Part shown: positions 7,859 to 17,800 of the stretch, in pieces
Layout: each line of letters starts with the position of its first letter
Position numbering within the stretch: position 1 is the stretch's first letter
Origin: JAHDBG01 sp963922685
GTDB lineage: Bacteria; Pseudomonadota; Gammaproteobacteria; Chromatiales; Chromatiaceae
NCBI GenBank assembly: GCA_963922685.1
Contig: CAWUJM010000007.1
Location: 1 to 50,604 of the forward strand
Direction of reading: 5' to 3'
DNA length: 50,604 bases
The notes under the pieces: generated by a model
Seen by the model: only the letters and a program-made list of their open reading frames with translations
The model's database searches: none
Told to the model about the DNA's origin: nothing
Position numbers and translations under genes: made by a program

Positions 7859-9941
7859 CTGCAGGAACTGAACACGAATCATCCTCAGGTGTGGGCCGGG
7901 CTCGTTGTTGTTTCAGCATGGGCCAGATAGTGTTGCCCAGATCCAGACAAACATTCAGGTATAAAACAAACAGACTGGCCAGCACGCCAAAATGCCAGAA
8001 AAAAACGCCCGCCACTGTCAGCATGCCTGGAGTAAAGCCAAGCAGCATTGCACGCCGCATGGTGGCTTCGAATTCGTCCACCAACTCAAACAGCGGCAGC
8101 ACATGTTGCAGAGTACCATCCATAAAGATGATTTGCGCGGTGTTGGTCGCCACGCTGGAGGCACCTTTCAGGGAGAAAGATACCTGTGCTGTCTTCAGGG
8201 CGATGGCATCATTGATGCCGTCACCGACAAACCCGACAAAGCGGCCTTCATCCCTGAGTTGTTGCACCAGATCAGCCTTGTTTTCCGGCAGGGTTTCAGC
8301 AAAATAATGTTTAATGCCCAACTGTTCAGCCAGACGGCGCGTGGGCGCCTCATGGTCTCCTGAGATAATATAGATATCCAGACCCCGTTGTTGTAACACC
8401 CGCACAATATGTCTGGCTTCCGGGCGCAGGGTTGGTTGCATTTCCAGTATGCCCGCCAACTGATCATCCACGCCAACGTAAACCAGGGAATGGCTGTCCG
8501 CCTCAGCCCGTCGCTGGATAGCGGCAACCGCTGCGGGAAATGTCATGTTTTCATGTTGCAGAAAACGTGCACTGCCCACCCGGATTGTGCGTCCTTTCAG
8601 GATGACTTTGATACCGAAGCCAACTTCATAGCTGGCCTCCTCCAGCGTGGGCAGGTCAATATTTCTTGTTCTGGCATGCGCCACAATGGCGCGCGCGATC
8701 GGGTGCGGCTGGCGGTATTCAGCGGCAGCGGCCAGACGTAAGACTTCCTGTTCGGTAAAATCATTCAGGACATGCAGTTGGCCTATCGACGGCTGTTCCT
8801 GCGTCAGGGTACCAGTCTTATCAAACACCAGAGTATCAATTTTTCGCAGGGATTCAAATACCCGTCCATCCTTGACCAGAATGTGCTGGCGCGCCAGCAG
8901 TTGCAGGTAAACCATGACGGTCATGGAACCCATCGTACCCAATCCGTTCCCCAGATTGGCCCACATGACCGCCATGGCGGCGTTAGCACCCAGCATCGGT
9001 AACGCGAGTCCCGCCAGGCCCAACTTGACCGGAATGAAACGGTCACCGGTTTTGCGCCCACGCAGGATCATGGCATCTTTATAGTGTCGGGTCTGGCTCA
9101 GTGCCCGGGTAAGTCTGGTCGCTACCGTCCTGTCGCCCGCAGTGACCACCTCAACCTCCAGGCGACCCGTTAGCAGCAAGGTGGAGGCGAATACCTCATC
9201 ACCGCTTTCTTTATCGACCGGCTGGCTTTCACCGGTCAGTGTATGCTGATCAACCTGGCCGATGCCGCCGGTGACATGACCATCAACCGGGATCACCTCC
9301 CCGGCATTCACGATCATCTGATCACCTGCCCGCAGGGTATGAAAGTCCACTTGGATTTCGATGCCATCCCGAACCACCCAGACCTGCTCAGGATAACGGC
9401 TGAAGATATCAATCAGGCGGCTTTGCGCCGTGTCTTCCAGCTGATTGGTGATGCGCGCCAGAAATCCAAACACTAAACCATTGATGGCGGACAGGATCAG
9501 ATGGCTGGTGGCGATCATCCCCAAGCTCATCATGCTACTCACCAGATAGAAGCTCAGATAGTGCCCGCGTTTGAAGTCCCGCCAGATCAGCCTGTAGTTT
9601 TCTCTGGACAGGTACAGAATAGCGACCACACCCAACGGGAAAAAAACCGGCCAGAAGACTGCCAGCCCGGTGATGCCCAAAGCACCCAGCGACAGGTGCG
9701 TCTGCCGTCGGCCCGCACGACGGGCCTGCTCTCTGGATTGCCGGAATTCCGGATCAATATCCATTAACAGCTGATCTTTATCGGCAAACTGTGTGGCCGA
9801 GCGGATATCCTGCCATAAACGTCTGATGTTCAATGGTTGTTGCGCGTCGAGAGGTGCTGCAGACCCGGCTGGCTGGCGACGCTGGTTGCGTTGCCACCAA
9901 TAACCGGCTCCCGCACCCAGCAGGGTGAGCTCAAGCAACAT
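7842..9941 (-). CDS. P1B-like P-type ATPase without a CPx motif
   Basis: A 699-residue integral membrane cation pump. Phosphorylation site D-K-T-G-T-L-T is at 374-380, the actuator motif T-G-E-S at 236-239, an H-P pair typical of P1B pumps at 413-414, and G-D-G-I-N-D at 573-578. The transmembrane stretch before the phosphorylation site (about 305-350), where metal pumps normally carry C-P-C, S-P-C or similar, contains no cysteine and reads G-N-G-L-G-T-M-G-S-M. There is no N-terminal heavy-metal-associated domain; instead there is a short hydrophobic start and an arginine-rich segment (Q-R-N-Q-R-R). The substrate is therefore unknown. P1B-6/FezB-type pumps also lack classical motifs and are one possibility, which is inference only. 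The start overlaps the dioxygenase stop by 11 bases, so the two form an operon. Confidence 0.85.
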   Translation of the reverse strand: MLLELTLLGAGAGYWWQRNQRRQPAGSAAPLDAQQPLNIRRLWQDIRSATQFADKDQLLMDIDPEFRQSREQARRAGRRQTHLSLGALGITGLAVFWPVFFPLGVVAILYLSRENYRLIWRDFKRGHYLSFYLVSSMMSLGMIATSHLILSAINGLVFGFLARITNQLEDTAQSRLIDIFSRYPEQVWVVRDGIEIQVDFHTLRAGDQMIVNAGEVIPVDGHVTGGIGQVDQHTLTGESQPVDKESGDEVFASTLLLTGRLEVEVVTAGDRTVATRLTRALSQTRHYKDAMILRGRKTGDRFIPVKLGLAGLALPMLGANAAMAVMWANLGNGLGTMGSMTVMVYLQLLARQHILVKDGRVFESLRKIDTLVFDKTGTLTQEQPSIGQLHVLNDFTEQEVLRLAAAAEYRQPHPIARAIVAHARTRNIDLPTLEEASYEVGFGIKVILKGRTIRVGSARFLQHENMTFPAAVAAIQRRAEADSHSLVYVGVDDQLAGILEMQPTLRPEARHIVRVLQQRGLDIYIISGDHEAPTRRLAEQLGIKHYFAETLPENKADLVQQLRDEGRFVGFVGDGINDAIALKTAQVSFSLKGASSVATNTAQIIFMDGTLQHVLPLFELVDEFEATMRRAMLLGFTPGMLTVAGVFFWHFGVLASLFVLYLNVCLDLGNTIWPMLKQQRARPTPEDDSCSVPAGYQRK

Positions 9942-10884
9942 GTCCGGAATCTGTGGTCACGATCTGGCCGGTTCTGGCACCGATTCCGGTCGTGCGATAC
10001 AGTGTGCGTGTGTGATTGATATCATCCCATGCGGTGCCGGAATGCATGCAACAGCGGTTGTCCATGAGCAGCAGATCGCCAACCTGCCAGCGATGTTGGT
10101 AGATAAAACGCGGCTGCAAGGCGAAATCGCGCAGTTCCGCATACAGCTCCCGACCCTCTGCATAGGGTAAATCGACAATTTCCACGCCGGGGTTTGCATC
10201 GCTGAACAGTGCGCCCAGATACAATACCTTGCGCCTGCTTTGCGGATGGGTTGGCACCAGCGAATGAATCACATCGGGCGTGTTGAGTCTGTCTGCTTCA
10301 CTCATCGGCGCACGGGTCGGGTAAATATGCGGCCATGCCCGATAATAACTGAGCCGTATCTGCAAACGATCAATACGGTCTCGCAATGTCTCCGGCAGGG
10401 CATCGTAAACCTGATACATATTCATCATCAGCGTGTCGCCGCCCACCGGTGGTATCTGTTGTGCGAAAAGCGTTGTGGAATGGGCGGGTCGATCAATAAA
10501 GTACATGTCGCTGTGCCAATACTGACCCGCCTTAGCCAGTCCGATAGGGCGACCCTGTTCCTTGATATTAGAAATAATAAAGATACAAGGATTTTCGGGA
10601 TGTTCATAACGGGCTGCATTATTATTTTTATCAAAATAATCCGCATTTTCCTGCTGATGGCCCGAAGCCTGGGGATAACCGGCCATGAGTGTATCGAAAC
10701 GACCGGCAAAGCCGGTATATTGCTGATGGCTGATATGTTGTTGTCCCCGGATGAATATAAAACCGTAGTCCAGATAGGCTTGATGCACCTGGTCGAATAC
10801 CGAGTTACTCAAGGGCTGCGCCAAATCCAGGTCAGGCAATTCAGCGCCAACCTGGTTGGGCAAAGGTTGTATAGAAATAGTCAT
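9931..10884 (-). CDS. TauD/TfdA-family Fe(II)/2-oxoglutarate dioxygenase
   Basis: A 317-residue non-haem iron oxygenase of the TauD family. The iron-binding H-x-D is H124-S-D126 in Y-W-H-S-D. The distal histidine is most likely H281 in D-N-R-C-C-M-H, and the 2-oxoglutarate-binding arginine is in the H-T-R-T-L-Y-R-T-T segment (R293 or R297). Family members hydroxylate taurine, aryloxyacids, carnitine precursors or natural-product intermediates; the substrate here cannot be assigned. It is transcribed just before the P-type ATPase and overlaps it. The biosynthetic cluster lies about 4 kb upstream on the same strand, but the large nuclease-like gene is in between, so a link is speculative. Confidence 0.88.
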   Translation of the reverse strand: MTISIQPLPNQVGAELPDLDLAQPLSNSVFDQVHQAYLDYGFIFIRGQQHISHQQYTGFAGRFDTLMAGYPQASGHQQENADYFDKNNNAARYEHPENPCIFIISNIKEQGRPIGLAKAGQYWHSDMYFIDRPAHSTTLFAQQIPPVGGDTLMMNMYQVYDALPETLRDRIDRLQIRLSYYRAWPHIYPTRAPMSEADRLNTPDVIHSLVPTHPQSRRKVLYLGALFSDANPGVEIVDLPYAEGRELYAELRDFALQPRFIYQHRWQVGDLLLMDNRCCMHSGTAWDDINHTRTLYRTTGIGARTGQIVTTDSGHVA

Positions 10885-10980
10885 AAGGGAAATATAGCAA
10901 TATTCTCTTGGTTAAACCTGAATTCCTGCATAGCTGAATGACATTACGATATCACGCGTAATCTCGACTGATTCTTTATT

Positions 10981-13900
10981 TTAGTCATCTTCATCATACC
11001 GACATTTTTCGATAACTCGTTCCGATTCGCGAACATAGCGTTCTGAAATATTACGTAAAGTCCGGGCAAATCTTTGATAACCAGAATTTTCAACAGCATC
11101 GGCACGTTGCTTAAATTTATCGGCTAATTTGAGTTCAGGTTTTCCTGATGGATCGACTGTGTGAATACCACGCGAATTATAGGTTGCTCTTTCGTAGCCA
11201 TCGCGCATACGACTCATTTCTTTTTGGTTAATGATTTCAGCGATTGTGTGATGAATCCAGAGTCCACCATTATCCGCAGGCGCATGTATTAACACCTGCC
11301 CAATAGTTGAAAATGCAACTTCTAAATGCCCGGACTCGGTAGTGACTGACTCAACTTGCTTAATCCACTGGCAAAATTTCTCCGGGCTAAAGTGACCAAT
11401 ATTGTCCATACCCGGGACAGTTTCCCATTTATTTAAGAGATGCCAAACTTGAGTCGCCAGGATCGTCTCATCTTCTGCCGACGGTTTCCTGTGTTTTTTG
11501 TCTTCGTGTTTGGAGCGATAAACAAATTGGATCATTTCGCAGAAAAATTTTGCGTCAGAGGCAAGTTTGTTAGTCAAATATTTAGATTTGGGATAGCCGT
11601 GGCGACCATCTAACAGGCGCAAATATGCCCATTCAACACGGAATAAATCATCATCTGAGGTTTCTGGCGAGTCCTGTAATACTTTGATCAGTTTTAATTT
11701 ATGGCCTGCACTTGTCATGTGCCCCTGTTCTGTTGAAGAAATGGCTCCAATGAGTGCTTCTGCACACTGCTTAACACCAAATGGTTGTTTCTTGTAGTTC
11801 ATTCGAGTTAAGAGGTCAATAGCGGCAACAGGCCGGTTATGCTTGAGCAACTGATCTACGGCAAAATTAAGATTTTCATCTGTGTCGTAGGGGGTAACAG
11901 GAGTAGTTTCCCAATACAGATGTATTGTTTTGTCTAACCACTGGGAGGCTCTATCCCAGGTTTCTTTATTAAAGGGTAGATAGCCCAAAAACTTTACCAT
12001 TTGGTCGGTATTCCAATTGGCTCTGTCCAGTGAATCAACCCACTTCCAACCCTCCATATAGCGACGTTTCCATACATAGCCCCTAATGAAGTAAATAAGG
12101 TTTGATTCTTTTGGTGTTAATAACCCAGGAAGTAAGGCAGCATCGACTTCCGGTGTGGCAGTTTCTGCGAGTGCCAAACCTACTTCTTGTGGCGATTTGA
12201 CAAGGTTAGCAAATTGAATGATTTGTTCTAAACCAGAAGAAATCAGTATGTCCTGAATAGCATTTTTCCTACGCTCATTTAGTAATTTATGCTGGGCATC
12301 CCAGTCATCACCTTCTTCGTAAAGGTCAAAGTTATCATCTGTAAACAGGTATTGATGCAAATTGAACGGATTTTTCGGGGCTAACAAGGTTACCGCATTT
12401 TCGATTGATGTTAAGAGTTCATCATTTAATGCCCAATCAGCATCTGCATATCGACGATGCTGATGTGTCAGTTTGGTGGCTTCTTGCCACAATTCCAGGC
12501 GTTTTTCTTCCGGTAATTGCTGTATTTCAGCAGAGCTTAATATCTCGAGTAATTGATCAAATGCTGGTTTGGGTAAATGGTCAAAGCGATCAATTAATTC
12601 TCTTATTTTAGAGACATCATGCCTGGACATTGATACTGCTAATTCAGCACTAAATGACGTTACCTCCCAATAGTCTTTTCGGGTAACACCTTTCTCCCAG
12701 TTGTCAGGTATGCTTCTTCGCCAAGTAGGTTTATATGAACCCGAAGAGGATTGCAATGAATCTGGTAAAAGCGACAATAATAAGCTCCAACCGACAACAG
12801 GTTGTTCCCGAACCACTATTTGAATTGCCGCTTTGCGTTTTTCAATTTTTGCTATGGTTTGTGGAAGCCAGGGCAAAAGAATAGTAGTCAAGGAATTTGC
12901 AGGGCGATTTGCCCAATTTCCACCAGGGTCGCATGCAGCTAAGTCACCCAACACGACACATACGCGCACCAAGTAGTTTTCATCCCATGCCAGCCCTTCC
13001 AATGCCCATAACAATCCGGTGAGATAATTTCTGCCAAAAGTACCGCTTCCTTCCTGTTGGAAGAGTGTATCGAATGGGCAAGGATCGGCTGATAGTGATT
13101 TTTCAATGGCGTTTAGAAAAGTGTCTGGCGCTCCTTCTGCTAATACAGGTAACATGTCATTTAAGCTGCCCCAGCGTATCCAGTCTGCTTCATCCAGCAA
13201 GTCTTGAATAACCTCGTCACATATCGAATCTACCTTATCTAACGAACAGTTTGACAACTGTTCTTTGTTATACCTCAGAACAGCCAGCCCTTCAGCAATC
13301 CCTTTTCTAAGCAACCCTGAATGGGTTAATGTTTTTCCGTAAATGCTGGCAGCATACCGTTCATCGGGGGGCAGGTCGAATGAAGGATCAGATTCACTTA
13401 AAACGCTTATAGCAGCAGTCTTGAATTTATCCAGATGGTCATCAAATAGGCGTGAGCCTAATTTATTCCATGTGTTTTTACGATCCGGCATTTTCCATAT
13501 GCCGTTTTTATGTGCGAAAGGTTTATCGGCTAGCACCAAGGCTTCTCTGATTTTAGGCGCAAAGTCCTCATATTGTTGGCCTGTAATATGGCTGAGGACT
13601 GCTAAATCTTGAACGTTATTCTCGCTCCATGAGCCAATAAGGCTGGTAATGGCAAAATCTGTTGCATGTGGATGTTGCTTCCAATCGGTTTCTTTGGGTT
13701 CAGATTTGATAGCCACCAGTGATTTTGGAATTTCAACTTTTTTGGGTTTACTGAATGCATCGACCAAGTCTTCTGGTAGGTTGTCGATAGTAATCGTGCC
13801 AGCATTCTGATTCCATGTTTGCACTACATCCACGATGCGTGACCAGAGCCAGTGAGGATATGGGTGGTATTGTGATATATGTGAATGAAGTAGTGATAGC

Positions 13901-14532
13901 AAAACGCCGGATTCACCGCCTAAATCATACCCCAGAATATAAAAATGATTGAGAAATGCATATAGCTCCTCCTCGGGAACCTCAATATTGCCGTTTGCCA
14001 ATTTCAAATGGTGTTTAATCGCTTTCAGCTTTTCCTGACACTTAGACGGGCTGAAATTAGCTTGATTGACATGGAGGTTAAATTCATCAACATTTTTAGT
14101 CGTTTTTGCGTGTTCCAGTAGCCATAACACATTAGTTGCATCGGTGGCTGTAAGATGGCTTGTTATCAGGGCAATGACATCCTGATCTTTGGTAAAGATA
14201 CGTTGATTGTTGAAGTCGTTCCAGGCGGCTTGCATCACTTCCTTGAAGGTTTGATCTTTTGGAGTAATTTTTACCGCGTGTTTTATTTGCCCCAGTAAGC
14301 GCCTCGTTTCTTGGTTTTCTTTTTGGCTGACAAATACAATCAAATCATCGGTGTCGTATCCGTCTATTTTGCCTTGAAGTTTAATCTCGGTAATCGGCCA
14401 ACAAGGCAAAGCTGGCGCGTAACCACCAGAGAGCATCAGCGCTACGAAAGATGCCTGGACATGCGCTTCAAAGTGACTCCCTCCGCCGCCAGTGGAGAAG
14501 GCATTGCTTTGTTTCTTGCTAAGTTGCGCCAT
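10981..14532 (-). CDS. Large protein with nuclease-like N-terminus, probable defence protein
   Basis: A protein of 1183 residues starting at ATG 14532; a TTG six bases upstream is less likely. The first 90 residues resemble the dsDNA nuclease (PD-(D/E)xK, Cap4/DUF4297-like) domains of antiviral proteins: S-T-G-G-G-G-S-H-F-E-A-H-V-Q-A, then G-Y-D-T-D-D-L-I-V-F-V at 58-68 and Q-I-K-H-A-V-K at 82-88, giving a D...QxK arrangement. The remainder looks alpha-helical and repetitive, with no Walker A motif that I can find. The C-terminus carries N-S-R-G-I-H-T-V-D-P-S-G-K-P and a charged A-D-K-F-K-Q-R-A-D-A-V segment, a type of ending I associate with large antiviral or STAND-like proteins. The gene is visibly more AT-rich than the core genes, consistent with acquisition. 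Function is inference; it could be a solo abortive-infection nuclease. Confidence 0.6.
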   Translation of the reverse strand: MAQLSKKQSNAFSTGGGGSHFEAHVQASFVALMLSGGYAPALPCWPITEIKLQGKIDGYDTDDLIVFVSQKENQETRRLLGQIKHAVKITPKDQTFKEVMQAAWNDFNNQRIFTKDQDVIALITSHLTATDATNVLWLLEHAKTTKNVDEFNLHVNQANFSPSKCQEKLKAIKHHLKLANGNIEVPEEELYAFLNHFYILGYDLGGESGVLLSLLHSHISQYHPYPHWLWSRIVDVVQTWNQNAGTITIDNLPEDLVDAFSKPKKVEIPKSLVAIKSEPKETDWKQHPHATDFAITSLIGSWSENNVQDLAVLSHITGQQYEDFAPKIREALVLADKPFAHKNGIWKMPDRKNTWNKLGSRLFDDHLDKFKTAAISVLSESDPSFDLPPDERYAASIYGKTLTHSGLLRKGIAEGLAVLRYNKEQLSNCSLDKVDSICDEVIQDLLDEADWIRWGSLNDMLPVLAEGAPDTFLNAIEKSLSADPCPFDTLFQQEGSGTFGRNYLTGLLWALEGLAWDENYLVRVCVVLGDLAACDPGGNWANRPANSLTTILLPWLPQTIAKIEKRKAAIQIVVREQPVVGWSLLLSLLPDSLQSSSGSYKPTWRRSIPDNWEKGVTRKDYWEVTSFSAELAVSMSRHDVSKIRELIDRFDHLPKPAFDQLLEILSSAEIQQLPEEKRLELWQEATKLTHQHRRYADADWALNDELLTSIENAVTLLAPKNPFNLHQYLFTDDNFDLYEEGDDWDAQHKLLNERRKNAIQDILISSGLEQIIQFANLVKSPQEVGLALAETATPEVDAALLPGLLTPKESNLIYFIRGYVWKRRYMEGWKWVDSLDRANWNTDQMVKFLGYLPFNKETWDRASQWLDKTIHLYWETTPVTPYDTDENLNFAVDQLLKHNRPVAAIDLLTRMNYKKQPFGVKQCAEALIGAISSTEQGHMTSAGHKLKLIKVLQDSPETSDDDLFRVEWAYLRLLDGRHGYPKSKYLTNKLASDAKFFCEMIQFVYRSKHEDKKHRKPSAEDETILATQVWHLLNKWETVPGMDNIGHFSPEKFCQWIKQVESVTTESGHLEVAFSTIGQVLIHAPADNGGLWIHHTIAEIINQKEMSRMRDGYERATYNSRGIHTVDPSGKPELKLADKFKQRADAVENSGYQRFARTLRNISERYVRESERVIEKCRYDEDD

Positions 14533-14622
14533 AAACAATTTGACTAGAAAGGTTATCAGTCTTTAGTCGGCCTTGGTTTCAGCACCGACTTTTAACGACA
14601 TTATCCCACTGGTAGATAATGT

Positions 14623-14796
14623 TTCCTAATTACCACTCATGCTAAGCCATACTTCAAACACGTCCTTATAATATCAGGGAAAATTCACTTGAGCAGCTAA
14701 GTATACATCGGCTGTATGATAGTTGAACTACAAGGTTAATCAATGGCTTAGCTTTGCATGACGTAACTATGGCTTAAGAAGAGTGGTAATTAGGAA
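14623..14796. repeat. Inverted-repeat element, MITE-like
   Basis: In the 300-base gap between the synthetase stop and the large nuclease-like gene, TTCCTAATTACCACTC (14623-14638) is matched by its exact complement GAGTGGTAATTAGGAA (14781-14796). A further inner match, TAAGCCATA (about 14643-14651) against TATGGCTTA (about 14769-14777), extends the arms to about 30 bases with small interruptions. The middle is AT-rich with no open frame. I could not find a convincing target-site duplication. It may be a miniature transposable element or a recombination scar at the edge of the biosynthetic cluster. No other gene was seen in this gap. Confidence 0.75.
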
Positions 14797-14834
14797 TACT
14801 TTTTATGTCAGTCAACTACAGGATATGCCACTCG

Positions 14835-17800
14835 TCATAAGTCATGCCTCAATACAGCAATGGTTTGATCAGGATTGGTCGTAACTTGCCGCAAAATAAC
14901 CTTGTAACGATCCATTAACGTTTGAATAGTCGATTGCCTGTACAAATCGGTTTCGTAATTGATGTGGCCGATAAGCTTCTCGCCCTTTTGCAGAAATTGC
15001 GTATTGATTTCATGGAAGGTACCGGCGGAACCCGCTGGTATGATGTCCGTGGATTGCAGGGCAAGGCCATACTGTCTCAGTTGGCCGAGAAAAAGCTGGG
15101 AGTTCTCCGCAACCAGATTAAACAGAACCTGACCTGGGCGGTTATGCACGAAACCTTGCGGTAATTGCAAAGATTCTGTCAGTAACCGGGAAGGATAGCC
15201 CTGGTGTTTCAGCGCGTCCCAAAGCGTTTTCTGCACCTGCTTGAGTAATTTCGAAAAGGTTGCCTCCGCGAAGATACGGGTGCGAATGGTATGCATAATC
15301 GAAAGCTGACCAATGGTTTTCTCAAAACGTTCCTGCGTACGGTTGATCATACTGGTATCCACCAGTATGTCCCGCTGCCCGGTTAGCACATGCAACAAAA
15401 CCTGATAAGCAGCCATCATCACGGTATACAGGGTAACGTTTTCATGCTGCGCCAGTTGTTGCAGCGAGGCGGTTAATCCCGCGTCAATTTCGACCCTGTA
15501 TGCAGCACCGTAATGCCGGTTTCTGGGGTATTGCCGCGGGAAGTCAGTCGGCAGTTTTAACGGTTCCGGTTCACCGCTCAGTTGCTGCCGCCAATAGGCT
15601 TGCATCTGTTCGCCTTCAGCACTATTTAACAAGCCGTTGTGCCATTCGAGGAATTCAAAATAAGCAGGCACCGTAACCGAAGGTACAGGTGAGTCGCTTT
15701 GTATGGCCTGATACAGCATGAGCCATTCATCAATCGTCAGAGCTGCCGTGGTACGATCACTGATAATATGATGATGCACAATCAACAACATATGATCATC
15801 ATCCGCCCGGCTGAACAGATAAACGCGCAGCATAGCGTCCGCGTGCAAATCAAAGGGTTCGCGGCTTGCCTGACGTATTTTATCCTTCGCCTCATCCCAG
15901 TGGGTGCAACTGATCTGCTTCGCCACAAAAAAGGCCTCCTGTTCCCTCAGAGCCTTTTGCATCGGGATGCCATGCTGGCGGTCATAAACCAAACGCAAAT
16001 CCGGATGGCGATCCAGCAACATTTGTAAAGCAGCTTGCAGGTTTTTCTTATTGATGACGGAGCGAACACGCACAATAAAGTTCATGTTCATAAAAGATTT
16101 GTTCACTGCCGCTGTATGCCAATCGTAATACAGTTGCTGGATAGGCGATTGGGGAAACCAGTCGTATATATCCCAGGTAACGTAACTGCTTTCAGTTATG
16201 ACGGATTGGCAGTTGCTGTCGTACAGTTGCGTTACATGCTGCGTCAATTTATTAACGGTTGCGTATTCCATCGCCAAGGTGGCAGGCAGCTGGATACCCA
16301 GACTCATGGATAACCGATTGGCCAGTTGAATCGACATCAATGAATCCATACCAGCGTCGAAAAGACTTTGTCGATCATCCGGATCGTGCCCGATAATCCG
16401 GCGAATTTCGGTTTTAACCTGTTGCTTCAATAAAGCTGCCCGTTCCTCAGGGTTTGTCTGCATCAATTGTTGGCGTAATCCCGATTGGGCTTCGGAAGCT
16501 GCGCTGTCTTCCGACATAAACCGTTCGCGCAATACCCGCTTTAATACCTTGCCCGTCCGGCTTCTGGGTAACGAATCTACGAACTCGACAGAACCAGGCA
16601 GCTTGAAATGCGCCAATTGCTGGCGACAAAAATTGATCACCTCTTCCTGCGTCGCGCTCTGACCCTTTTTAAGCACGATACTCGCTTTGACCTCTTCGCC
16701 CATCATGGCATGGGGTACGCCATAAATGGCCGCCTCCGCAACGGCTGAATGGCGGTACAGTACTTGCTCCACTTCGTTGGGGTATACCTTTTCGCCACCG
16801 ACATTCACCATATCTTTACGCCGGTCAACCACGTACAGATAGCCGTCTTCATCAAAGCAACCCATATCGCCGGTATGAAACCAGCCATCCTGAGTGGCTT
16901 CCTGTAGCTGGTTCCAATAGCCCAACATGATATTCGGGCCACGCGCAACAATTTCGCCCAACTCACCGTGTGGGCATGGCTGGCTCGCCTCGTCCAGCAC
17001 CCTGATTTCAAAGCCCGGCAGGGGCAGACCGACTGAACCGGGTTTTGCAAGTGGCTCCGGGTTCAGGCTGACGTATGAACCTTCTGTAAAACCCAGTCCA
17101 TTCTGAATCGGTACATCAAACTTAGCTTGCCATTGGCGGGCGGTTTCCAGCGGCAGACTGGTACCGGCTGACAGATATTGCCGGATGGATTGCAGTTGCT
17201 CCGGCTGTGCCTGTTCCTGCAACAAGGTGTAGATCGTTGGCACAGCAAAAAAAGTAGTGACCTGATGTTGCCTGACCGTTTGCAATAATTGATTGGCCTC
17301 GAATTCAGGCAGGATGACGATACCTGCCCCACTATGCAGGGCCGGGCCAAGTATGGTGGCCAGGGCATAACTGTGAAACAGGGGTAAAAAGATTAATACC
17401 CGATCATCCGCATCCAGCGCCAGAGCCTGCGCCACGCTGCGGGCCGTCGCCTGCAAATTGCCGTGCGAAAGCACTGCGCCTTTCGGTTTACCGGTGGTGC
17501 CCGAGCTGTACAACAATACCGCCGGGTCGTCCGCAGATAATGGTGTGGCCCGGAATGGCTCTGTTGGTAGCTCATTCAGGTGCGATACCAGACTGTCCGG
17601 TTGGTTGTCTGCGCCATCCACCAACAAAGTTTGTTTTAATTCGGGGTGTTTCGCTGTATTGATCTGCTGTTGTAATTTTGTGCTGGTGATCACCCATGCC
17701 GCCTGACTGTCGGTCAGGATATGATCAATTTCCGTTTCGGTCAGTGCGGTATTGACAGTGATCACGACCCCGCCAGCCAGATGAATGCCCAGATAACTGG

